64,000 nucleotides of DNA from Streptomyces decoyicus (GTDB taxonomy: Bacteria; Actinomycetota; Actinomycetes; Streptomycetales; Streptomycetaceae), in contig NZ_CP082301.1 in assembly GCF_019880305.1 (NCBI RefSeq), positions 4,154,001 through 4,218,000 on the forward strand, read 5' to 3'. A program made the translations under genes and the position numbers. How positions within the stretch are numbered: position 1 is the first letter of the stretch; each line of letters begins with the position of its first letter. Shown here piece by piece: positions 24,862 to 31,600 of the stretch. The notes below the pieces were generated by a model that did no database searches, had not been told where the DNA came from, and worked only from the letters and a program-made list of their open reading frames with translations.

Positions 24862-25102
24862 ATCCGGGAAAGCAGTGCACTGAGTCGATTTGATTTACCC
24901 TCCGGAGATCTTCAAGGTAACCCTGGTCTATGCCTGCGTCAACAAGGGACGACCGAAAATCAACTTTGGTTTACCCGGAGCCATTACCAGATTTCGCCAA
25001 AGTGAGCCCCGGCGCGGCACGGTGAACCCTGGCCACCGCAAGTCGAGCAGTGGCCGGTCTTCCGTTGCCGGGAATCTGACCCTTATTCACATCCCTTGTA
25101 CG
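24862..25102. other. Gene-free stretch with repeated TACCC/AACCC boxes
   Basis: No gene is seen between PPTase 2 and the ACP terminator. Similar short boxes recur: TTTACCCTCCGG, GGTAACCCTGG, GGTTTACCCGG and GGTGAACCCTGG, all between 24892 and 25032. They may be binding sites for a regulator; this is unproven. Confidence 0.4.
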
Positions 25103-25143
25103 GGTGCGCTTCTGCCGGAGGATGCGACCGGCAGAAGCGCACC
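25103..25143 (-). terminator. Terminator of the acyl carrier protein gene
   Basis: A perfect 16-bp stem (25103-25118 with 25128-25143, 9-nt loop) lies 16 bp behind the ACP stop codon on the minus strand. No T run follows. Confidence 0.7.
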
Positions 25144-25158
25144 GGCCGGGGGCATCCC

Positions 25159-25413
25159 TCAGGACGCCAGCTGCTTCTCCACCCGGATCACTATGTCCAA
25201 AACCGTGCGCATGTCCTTCATCTCCTCTTCGGGCAGCGCGATCCCGAAGCGCTCCTCCGCCACGACGACGACCTCGGCCATCGCGAGCGAGTCCACATCC
25301 AACTCCTCGACCAGGGACTTCTCCTCGGTCACCGTCGCCGGCACCACGCCGGCCACCTCGTGCAGGATCTCGGCGAGTTCAGCAACGATCTCTTCGCGGG
25401 TGGGGACGGTCAT
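25159..25413 (-). CDS. Acyl carrier protein
   Basis: 84-residue discrete carrier protein with the phosphopantetheine site LDVDSLAMAEVVV (Ser42) and the usual four-helix, acidic composition. ATG 25413 is preceded by AGAGGTG. It has no covalent partner domain, so it works with free-standing enzymes: the ketosynthase (13935), enoyl reductase, dehydratase and AMP ligase. It is divergent from the enoyl-reductase operon and shares the operator at 25625-25661. It is the likely donor of the acyl chain to the GNAT (inference). Confidence 0.95.
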   Translation of the reverse strand: MTVPTREEIVAELAEILHEVAGVVPATVTEEKSLVEELDVDSLAMAEVVVVAEERFGIALPEEEMKDMRTVLDIVIRVEKQLAS

Positions 25414-25418
25414 GACGG

Positions 25419-25604
25419 TCACCTCTCTGTGGAATACGGGCGGTACGGGTCGTGGGCACGACCCGGGGCCGTGCGGGCCGGGTGCGGCGCACACCGGGGC
25501 CGCGGCGCGGCGAGGCCGACGACCGCACACAGCTCACCGGCCGGCAGACGTGGCATCCCGGCGCGTGCGGCGTCATCGAGAAGCAACGTGCTCCGGCACG
25601 GCAT
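25419..25604 (-). CDS. Possible small protein, 61 aa, upstream of the ACP
   Basis: ATG 25604 stands 6 bases behind a clean GGAGG and the frame stops 5 bp before the ACP start. The sequence begins MPCRSTLLLDDAARAGMPRL, contains PAGELCAVVGL, and becomes Pro/Arg-rich towards the end, with three Cys in all. I recognise no family. It sits directly under the operator-bearing promoter, so it would be the first gene of the ACP operon. It could be a real small protein, a leader ORF, or chance; codon bias is weak evidence at this length. Confidence 0.4.
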   Translation of the reverse strand: MPCRSTLLLDDAARAGMPRLPAGELCAVVGLAAPRPRCAPHPARTAPGRAHDPYRPYSTER

Positions 25605-25624
25605 GGGAATCCTCCGTGACACGG

Positions 25625-25661
25625 AGTCATTCTCTTGACTACACTTGACTGCTCTAGTCAA
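25625..25661. promoter_or_regulatory. TGACT-N5-AGTCA palindromic operator, ACP/FabI promoter
   Basis: TTGACTGCTCTAGTCAA (25645-25661) is a perfect 6-bp-arm palindrome with a 5-bp spacer, preceded by TTGACT (25635-25640) and AGTCAT (25625-25630) on 10-bp spacing. It has the same architecture as the palindrome at 15367-15385. Confidence 0.75.
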
Positions 25662-25734
25662 CTGGAGGTCCGATAGGTTGTCAACGACTACCTTTCAAGA
25701 CCAAGCCAGGACAATGCTTCTGAGTTATTTTCAG

Positions 25735-25759
25735 TGACTCCGAAGTCGATGATGAGTCA
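25735..25759. promoter_or_regulatory. Second TGACT/AGTCA inverted repeat before the enoyl-reductase gene
   Basis: TGACT (25735-25739) and AGTCA (25755-25759) are 20 bp apart, immediately before the ribosome site of the gene starting at 25774. This position would block transcription or initiation. Confidence 0.5.
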
Positions 25760-25773
25760 CACGGAGGAACCGC

Positions 25774-26544
25774 ATGAGCGGTCTGCTCGACGGAAAGCAG
25801 CTGGTCATCACCGGCGTGATCACCGAAAGCTCGATCGCCTACGCGGTGGCGCGGCTCGCCCAGCAGGAGGGCGCCAAGATCGTCCTCACCGCCTACGGAC
25901 GGCCGACTCTGGTCGCCCGGCTCGCCCGGCGGCTGCCGGAGGAGCCCCCCGTCGTGGAGCTGGACGTCACGGACGAAGAGCAGCTCACCACCCTCGCCGA
26001 CCGCGTCGGCGAGCACCTCGACGGCGTCGACGGCATCCTGCACTCCGTCGCCAACGCCCCCGCCAACTGCCTGGACGGCGGCTTCCTGACCGCCCCGTGG
26101 CGCGATGTGTCCGCCGCCCTGCACACCTCGACGTACTCCCTGGTGGCGCTGACCATGGCCTGCCGCCCGCTGCTCCGCCCCGGATCCTCCGTCGTCGGCG
26201 TCGACTTCGACGCCTCCCGCGCCTGGCCCGGCTACGACTGGATGGGCGTCGCCAAAGCGGGACTCGAGGCCTGCTCGCGCTATCTGGCGCGTGACCTCGG
26301 CGGTCAGGGCATACGGGCCAACCTCGTCGCGGCAGGCCCCCTGCGCACCCTGGCCGCGCGCGGCATCGGCGGCGACGGCCCGTCCTTCGAGAAGAGCTGG
26401 GCGGCCCGCGCCCCTCTCGGCTGGGACCCGCAGGACGCCGAGCCGGTCGCCCGTACGTGTGTGGCGCTGCTGTCGGACTGGCTGCCCGCCACCACCGGCG
26501 AGATCGTGCACGCGGACGGCGGCCACCACATGATCGGCGACTGA
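25774..26544 (+). CDS. FabI-like enoyl-ACP reductase
   Basis: 256-residue short-chain dehydrogenase of the enoyl-reductase branch. The N-terminal nucleotide motif is GVITESSIAYAVA, the mid-region has HSVANAP, and the catalytic pair is YDWMGVAK (Tyr-x6-Lys as in FabI). ATG 25774 follows CGGAGG. It would reduce the enoyl-ACP formed after dehydration, giving a saturated chain. It heads the operon with the dehydratase subunit (6-bp gap) and the AMP ligase. It could instead be an extra FabI giving resistance, but the adjoining ACP and ligase favour a biosynthetic role. Confidence 0.92.
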   Translation: MSGLLDGKQLVITGVITESSIAYAVARLAQQEGAKIVLTAYGRPTLVARLARRLPEEPPVVELDVTDEEQLTTLADRVGEHLDGVDGILHSVANAPANCLDGGFLTAPWRDVSAALHTSTYSLVALTMACRPLLRPGSSVVGVDFDASRAWPGYDWMGVAKAGLEACSRYLARDLGGQGIRANLVAAGPLRTLAARGIGGDGPSFEKSWAARAPLGWDPQDAEPVARTCVALLSDWLPATTGEIVHADGGHHMIGD

Positions 26545-26550
26545 GCGGCG

Positions 26551-27039
26551 ATGACGGAGCGAGCGGCGGCGCCCACCACCCTGTGCTGCGGCCCGTACGC
26601 CATCGAGCGGAAGCGGATCGCCGCGTTCGCCGCCGCGCTCGGCGACCCCCACCCCGCGTACACGGACCCGGCGGCCGCCCGCGCCCTCGGCCACCCGGAC
26701 ATCATCGCCCCACCCACCTACCTGGCCACCCTCGCCGCCGACGCCGAGGACCAACTGCTGAACGCCCGGCCGGACTTCACGGCCACCGAGGGCACCGTGC
26801 ACCGCGCGCAGTCGCTGCGCCACGCCCGCCCCGCACACGCCGGCGACACCCTGCACGCCACCGTCCGCCTCGTCGCGGCCACCACCCTCGCCGGCCGCCC
26901 CCTCCTCACGCTCGACTGCGAGTTCCGGGACGCGGACGGCGCCTGGGTGGCCACCACCACGTCCTCGCTGCTGTGCCCGGCCACCGCACCGCGGCCCGCC
27001 CGGCGCCCTCGCGACACCACGGGATCGGAGCACCCATGA
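26551..27039 (+). CDS. Hot-dog-fold (FAS1-like/HadA) dehydratase subunit
   Basis: 162-residue single hot-dog protein similar to the N-terminal half of MaoC-like 3-hydroxyacyl dehydratases. The usual catalytic stretch GDxNPIHxD reads LGDPHPAYTDPAAA, so the catalytic His position is Tyr. This is as expected for HadA-type partner subunits, which need a HadB-like subunit for activity. None is encoded here, so it may borrow one from primary metabolism. Its last codons overlap the ligase start by 4 bp, so the two are co-translated. Confidence 0.85.
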   Translation: MTERAAAPTTLCCGPYAIERKRIAAFAAALGDPHPAYTDPAAARALGHPDIIAPPTYLATLAADAEDQLLNARPDFTATEGTVHRAQSLRHARPAHAGDTLHATVRLVAATTLAGRPLLTLDCEFRDADGAWVATTTSSLLCPATAPRPARRPRDTTGSEHP

Positions 27040-28538
27040 CCGACACCATCGCCCCTCCGGTCGCCGCCGCCCGGCTCGTCGACGGCACCGCGGCCCCGCT
27101 CGGCGGCGGCGGCCGCCTCGACGGCCCGACACTCGCCCGCCGGACAGGAACCACCGCACACGCCTTACGACAGCTCGGCCTCCGGACCGGCGACCGGGTC
27201 CTGGTACAGGGCGACAACAGCGTCGACTATGTCGTCACGCTGCTGGCCCTGATGCAGCTGGACACCTCACTCATCCCGCTCGACCACCGGCTCTCCGCCG
27301 CCGACGCCGCCGCGGCCGGCCGTCAGGCCGACGCCCGCTGGCTGGTCACCGGCGCCGACCGCGCCACCGGCTTCCCCGGCATTCCCGACCGGCACGTCAT
27401 CCACTACCCGCGGCTCGCCGCCGACGCCCCGGCGCCACCGCCCGCCGCCGTCGACCTGGCCCCCTGGTTCCGCCGCCCCGACGCCCTCGTCCTGTGGTCC
27501 TCGGGCACCACCGGGCGCCCCAAGGGCATCATCAAGCCCGGCCGGGCCGTCCTCGACAACTCGCTGCGCACCATCCAGGCCATGGGCTACCGGGAGGACG
27601 ACGTCCTCGCGCCCCTGCTGCCCTTCTCGCACCAATACGGGCTCTCCGTCATCCTGCTGTGGTGGCTGGCCCGTTGCACCCTGCTGGTCACCCCCTACCA
27701 GCGGCTCGACGCGGCCGTCGGCCAGGCCGCGGCCCACGGCGCCACCGCCGTGGACGCCGCCCCGTCCACGTACCACTCGCTCCTCGGCGTGGTGCGCCGC
27801 CGCCCGGAGGTACGCGCCGGGCTCGCGGGCGTACGGCTCTGGGGCGTGGGCGGGGCACCGCTGCCCACCCCGCTGGCCGAGTCCTTCCACACGACGATGG
27901 GCCGCCCACTCCTGGACGGCTACGGTCTGACGGAACTCGGCAATGTCGCGCTGGCCACCCCCGACTCGCCGCACGGCTGCGGGCGTCCGCTGCCCGGCGT
28001 ACGGCTGCGCGTCATGCGCCCCGACGGCACGGCTGCCGGCCCCGGCGAGCTCGGCGGCATCGAGGTGCGCTCCCCCGGGCTGATGGCCGGCTACCTCCAG
28101 GAGGACGGCTCGCTCACGCCGGTCGACCCGGACGCCTGGTATCCGACGGCCGACCTGGGCAGTGTCGACGCCGAGGGCACCGTGCGGGTGGTGGGCCGCA
28201 ATCAGGCCGTGCACCGGCTGGGCTTCACGCTCTACCCCGAGAGCCTGGAGCGCCGTGCCGAAGCCTGTGGCCGGCCGGTGAAGGTACTGGCGGTCGAGGA
28301 CCAACGCCGTGGCAGTGCACTGCACTTCGTGGTCGCCGACCCCGATGGCGAGGCCCCGCTCACCTGGCGCCGACGGCTCGCCGAGCACCTTGCGGAGTAT
28401 GAACAGCCCAATGCGGTCCATGTCGTCGACCACTTCCCGCTCACTGCCAACGGAAAGCCCGACACGCGTGCGCTGCGTGCGGAGCTCGGGCTGGAGCTGG
28501 GAGGGGGTCCGGGGACCGGTGCCCCGGTCGGGGGCTGA
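27036..28538 (+). CDS. AMP-dependent acyl-ACP/CoA ligase
   Basis: Adenylate-forming enzyme of 500 residues. Motif A3 is LVLWSSGTTGRPKGIIKP, A5 is YGLTELG, the hinge region is YPTADLGSVD, and the C-terminal catalytic Lys is in LTANGKPDTRAL. It activates a carboxylic acid as acyl-AMP and passes it to a thiol, most likely the ACP at 25159. The N-terminal 60 residues are short compared with typical ligases. Codon 44 is TTA (27165-27167). In this cluster it may load the starter unit made by the TPP enzyme and the aldehyde dehydrogenase (inference). Confidence 0.92.
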   Translation: MTDTIAPPVAAARLVDGTAAPLGGGGRLDGPTLARRTGTTAHALRQLGLRTGDRVLVQGDNSVDYVVTLLALMQLDTSLIPLDHRLSAADAAAAGRQADARWLVTGADRATGFPGIPDRHVIHYPRLAADAPAPPPAAVDLAPWFRRPDALVLWSSGTTGRPKGIIKPGRAVLDNSLRTIQAMGYREDDVLAPLLPFSHQYGLSVILLWWLARCTLLVTPYQRLDAAVGQAAAHGATAVDAAPSTYHSLLGVVRRRPEVRAGLAGVRLWGVGGAPLPTPLAESFHTTMGRPLLDGYGLTELGNVALATPDSPHGCGRPLPGVRLRVMRPDGTAAGPGELGGIEVRSPGLMAGYLQEDGSLTPVDPDAWYPTADLGSVDAEGTVRVVGRNQAVHRLGFTLYPESLERRAEACGRPVKVLAVEDQRRGSALHFVVADPDGEAPLTWRRRLAEHLAEYEQPNAVHVVDHFPLTANGKPDTRALRAELGLELGGGPGTGAPVGG

Positions 28539-28577
28539 GCGATAGAACTCCGGGCGAATCGCGGGCGGTTCACGCCA

Positions 28578-28650
28578 GTGGGTGGGTCACGCCTGTGGGT
28601 GGTTCAAGTCTGTGGGTGGTTCACGTCTGTGGGTGGTTCACGTCTGTGGG
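28578..28650. repeat. Tandem 17-bp repeat, about four copies
   Basis: Copies of GTGGGTGGTTCACGTCT begin at 28578, 28595, 28612 and 28629; a partial copy follows at 28646. The first two have one to three changes. It lies behind the ligase stop codon in a 420-bp gene-free gap. Confidence 0.85.
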
Positions 28651-28685
28651 TGTTGCGGCATCTCCGTGCGGTTCACGTCTGCGGA

Positions 28686-28701
28686 TGTTTCACGTGGAAC
28701 A
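28686..28701. other. parS-like ParB binding site (one mismatch)
   Basis: TGTTTCACGTGGAACA differs by one base from the bacterial parS consensus TGTTTCACGTGAAACA. A perfect site occurs 5 kb away at 33641-33654. Confidence 0.65.
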
Positions 28702-28705
28702 TGTC

Positions 28706-28777
28706 GGCCTGCAGTTCATCGCCGGCCTGCGGTTCGTCACCGGCCTGCGGTTCATCACCGGCTTGCAGTTCATCGCC
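28706..28777. repeat. Tandem 18-bp repeat, four copies
   Basis: Units of GGCCTGCGGTTCATCACC type begin at 28706, 28724, 28742 and 28760. On the minus strand one frame reads AGDELQ/AGDEPQ repeats, but it lacks a start codon, so I call no gene here. Confidence 0.8.
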
Positions 28778-28960
28778 GGCTACTGCGTCGTCCTCTGGCT
28801 CGGGCCTCCGTGCCGAAGTCCGGCTCGGGCCTGAGCGGTTACTCCTGGATCCGCTTTCGGGTGGATCAGTTCCGTAGAGCTGTCACGCGAGAGCTGTCAC
28901 GCGCCGTTTCGCCCCTTTGCAGGGCTGGTGGGGCCGGCTGCACAGCGGCTGCCGGCCGGT

Positions 28961-29470
28961 TCAGAGGACGCGAGCGGTGGACGCATGACGGCGGGCCGCC
29001 GGGACGGCCGCTGTGCGTGCATCCGCCTCGGCACCGCGGTCCGGCGCGGCCCCGGCCGAGTCGGTGAGCTCATCGGCCACCAGCGGCTCGGTGCGGGTGC
29101 GAGTGCGGCTGCGCAGGCCGGGCGAGGTGCCATGGGCCTCGGCGCTGATGCGCTGCTTGATCGTCGGCGGCAGCTCGGGCCGGGCGAACATCCGCCGGGC
29201 GGGGTCGGGTTGGCCGAACAGCGGTACGGCGCGCGGCGCGGGCACGGCAGGAGTCCCTGGCCCGGGATCCGGCACGGCGCAGTGCACCGCCTCCGGGGCC
29301 TCGGTACCCGGGGCGTCGGTGCCCGCCTTCCCGTTGCCCAGGGTCCGCTCGTACAGTGCGGCGTCCCGGCGCGCGGCCGACGCCGCAGCGGAGACACCCA
29401 GTGATGCCAGCAGCTTGCCCAGCATGGCAAGGCACACCGCCCAGAACTTCATGACCTTGGTCGCAGCCAT
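28961..29470 (-). CDS. Conserved Streptomyces hypothetical protein (DUF6344-like)
   Basis: 169 residues from ATG 29470. The N-terminus MAATKVMKFWAVCLAMLGKLLASLGVSAA is hydrophobic and looks like a signal or membrane anchor. The rest is Pro/Ala/Arg-rich and unordered except for a more conserved patch RRMFARPELPPTIKQRISAEAHG. I associate that patch with a Streptomyces-specific family (I believe DUF6344), but this could not be checked. No catalytic motif. It is divergent from the ABC exporter genes, and the 339-bp gap holds a 16-bp palindrome. Confidence 0.75.
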   Translation of the reverse strand: MAATKVMKFWAVCLAMLGKLLASLGVSAAASAARRDAALYERTLGNGKAGTDAPGTEAPEAVHCAVPDPGPGTPAVPAPRAVPLFGQPDPARRMFARPELPPTIKQRISAEAHGTSPGLRSRTRTRTEPLVADELTDSAGAAPDRGAEADARTAAVPAARRHASTARVL

Positions 29471-29734
29471 GGCCCCTCACTTTCGGTCGGGATCTCCCCG
29501 AGAGATCCGTTGCGTCTGCTTCTGTTGTGCTTCCTCTGTTGCTTCGCTTCAGTTGCGCCGCTTCCGGTGCACCGCTTTGATGGCGTCGCTTCTGTTGCGT
29601 TTTCTTATGATGAGTACGCAATGGGAGGATTCACGGACCGACGCCCCAGGATCGGCGTTCTTCTGATGAACACCACCCGTACGCAGTAGCCACAGCCGTC
29701 GGACGGCAGGCGGGCGGCAGATCGTAGGCCCCGG

Positions 29735-29750
29735 TCAACCGATCGGTTGA
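29735..29750. promoter_or_regulatory. 16-bp palindrome upstream of the ABC exporter operon
   Basis: TCAACCGATCGGTTGA is perfectly palindromic and lies about 60 bp before the ATPase start, a typical TetR- or MarR-family operator arrangement. The regulator is not encoded next to it. Confidence 0.6.
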
Positions 29751-29809
29751 TGCCGTTCCGAGCGCGATGGGCGATGTGCCACCGGGTGCGTCGGGCGGAT
29801 TCTCGGGTT

Positions 29810-30748
29810 ATGGCAATCATCGAAGTCACCGGGCTGCGCAAGGTCTACGGGGGCCGGGCCGTGGTCGACGAGGTCTCCTTCGCGGTGGAGGAAGGGGAGA
29901 TCTTCGGCGTCCTCGGCCCGAACGGCGCCGGCAAGACGACGACCGTCGAGTGCGTCGAGGGCCTCCGTGTCCCGGACGGCGGGACGGTGCGCGTGGGCGG
30001 GCTGGACCCGGTCGCGGACCATGACCGGGTCACCCAGATCCTGGGCTCCCAGCTCCAGGAGAGCGAGCTACAGGCCAAACTCACCGTGCGGGAAGCGCTG
30101 GAGCTCTACGCCGCCTGCTACCCGCGCCCGGCCGACTGGCGGCAGCTCGTCGAGCGGCTCGGTCTCACCGACCGGCTCACCGCCCGCTTCGGCAAGCTCT
30201 CCGGCGGCCAGAAGCAGCGGCTGTTCATCGCGCTCGCGCTGATCGGCAATCCGCGGGTGGTGGTGCTCGACGAACTGACCACCGGCCTCGATCCGCGGGC
30301 CCGCCGGGACACCTGGCAGCTGATCGAGGAGATCCGTGACTCCGGGGTGACGGTGCTGCTGGTCACCCACTTCATGGAAGAGGCCCAGCGGCTGTGCGAC
30401 CGGATCGCGGTGATCGACCGCGGCCGGGTCGCCGCGCTGGACAGCCCGGCGGGTCTGATCAGCAAGGCCTCGCGGTCCGTCGTCATCTCCTTCACGCCGT
30501 CGGCGCCGCTCGACCCGGCCGAACTGGCGGCGCTGCCGCAGCTCGGGTCCGTGGAACGGAGCGGCCGGACCGACGGACGGGGGGCGGCGGGCTCCGCCGA
30601 TGAGCGGCTGGTGATCCACGGGACGGACGCCACCGTCGACGCGGTGATCTCCCTGCTGGCCCGGCACCGCATCACCGCCCGGCAACTACGGGTCGGCGAC
30701 GCCACGCTCGACGACGCCTTTCTCGATCTGACCGCACAGGAAGCCTGA
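29810..30748 (+). CDS. ABC-2 exporter ATP-binding protein (DrrA-like)
   Basis: 312-residue ATPase with Walker A (GPNGAGKTTTVECVEGL), Q-loop, signature LSGGQKQRLFIALAL, Walker B (VVVLDELTTGLD, with Glu then Leu) and switch His (LLVTHFMEEA). After about 220 residues comes a C-terminal domain of the kind found in drug and antibiotic exporters of the DrrA class. ATG 29810 has a weak ribosome site. It is followed at once by a permease (GTG one base after the stop), so the pair forms one exporter. It is a candidate for export of the cluster product. Confidence 0.93.
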   Translation: MAIIEVTGLRKVYGGRAVVDEVSFAVEEGEIFGVLGPNGAGKTTTVECVEGLRVPDGGTVRVGGLDPVADHDRVTQILGSQLQESELQAKLTVREALELYAACYPRPADWRQLVERLGLTDRLTARFGKLSGGQKQRLFIALALIGNPRVVVLDELTTGLDPRARRDTWQLIEEIRDSGVTVLLVTHFMEEAQRLCDRIAVIDRGRVAALDSPAGLISKASRSVVISFTPSAPLDPAELAALPQLGSVERSGRTDGRGAAGSADERLVIHGTDATVDAVISLLARHRITARQLRVGDATLDDAFLDLTAQEA

Positions 30749-30749
30749 G

Positions 30750-31547
30750 GTGCCCGCCGTGCCCGCCACGCCCGCCCCGACACATACGGCTGCCCCGCCG
30801 AAGCCCCGGGCCGCCGCGCGCGCCGTCCTGCAGACCGAGGCCCGGCTGTTCCTGCGCGAGCCCGGATCCCTGTTCTGGATCCTGGTCTTTCCGACCCTGC
30901 TGCTGGTCATCCTCGGCCTGATCCCGTCCTTCCGCGAGGCCAATCCGTCGATGGGCGGCCGGCGGATCATCGATCTGTATGTGCCGGTGGCGCTGCTGCT
31001 CGCCGCGATCACCACCGGAATCCAGGTGATGCCCGCGGTGCTGACGGGCTATCGGGAGCGCGGCATCCTGCGCCGGATGTCGACGACCCCGGTACGGCCC
31101 GCGGCGCTGCTCGGCGCGCAGATCACCCTGCACGGCGCGGCCACCGTGGTCTCCATGACGCTGGCGCTCGCCGTCGGCCGCCTCGCCTTCGGTGTGGCGC
31201 TGCCCGAACAGCTCATCGGCTATGTGCTGGCGGCCTTCCTGACCCTGTGCAGCGCGCTCGCCGTGGGCTGTCTGCTCTGCGCGCTCTCCCCGACCACCAA
31301 GGCGGCGAGTGTGGCGGGCTCGGCGGTGTTCTTCCCGATGATGTTCACGGCGGGCGTGTGGGGCCCGGTCCAGGCCATGCCGGACATGCTCCAGCAGATC
31401 GTCCAGCTGGTGCCGTTCGGTGCCGCCTCGCAGGCACTCAACCAGGCCGCGTCCGGCCACTGGCCCGGCTGGTCGCATCTCGCCGTGCTGACGGTGTGGA
31501 CCCTCGTACTGGGCCGGGTCGCCCGGCGTCGCTTCCGTTGGGAGTGA
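30750..31547 (+). CDS. ABC-2 transporter permease
   Basis: 265-residue membrane subunit partnered with the ATPase just upstream. Six hydrophobic helices, starting LFWILVFPTLLLVILGLIP and ending HLAVLTVWTLVLGRVA. The loop GYRERGILRRMSTTPVRPAALLGAQ is the ABC-2 family core. The first 25 residues are Pro/Ala-rich and cytosolic. The start GTG 30750 lies one base after the previous stop, so translation is coupled. A two-component system follows in the same direction after 53 bp, a common arrangement for antibiotic-sensing exporters. Confidence 0.92.
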   Translation: MPAVPATPAPTHTAAPPKPRAAARAVLQTEARLFLREPGSLFWILVFPTLLLVILGLIPSFREANPSMGGRRIIDLYVPVALLLAAITTGIQVMPAVLTGYRERGILRRMSTTPVRPAALLGAQITLHGAATVVSMTLALAVGRLAFGVALPEQLIGYVLAAFLTLCSALAVGCLLCALSPTTKAASVAGSAVFFPMMFTAGVWGPVQAMPDMLQQIVQLVPFGAASQALNQAASGHWPGWSHLAVLTVWTLVLGRVARRRFRWE

Positions 31548-31600
31548 GGGTGGCAACCGGAGTCTGGGTGTCCGCACACCGCCCGGGGGACACTGCCCGC

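Noticed and set aside
28703..28880. Minus-strand frame with AGDELQ/AGDEPQ repeats
   Set aside because: No start codon in the open stretch and no ribosome site; the repeat arises from the 18-bp DNA tandem array.
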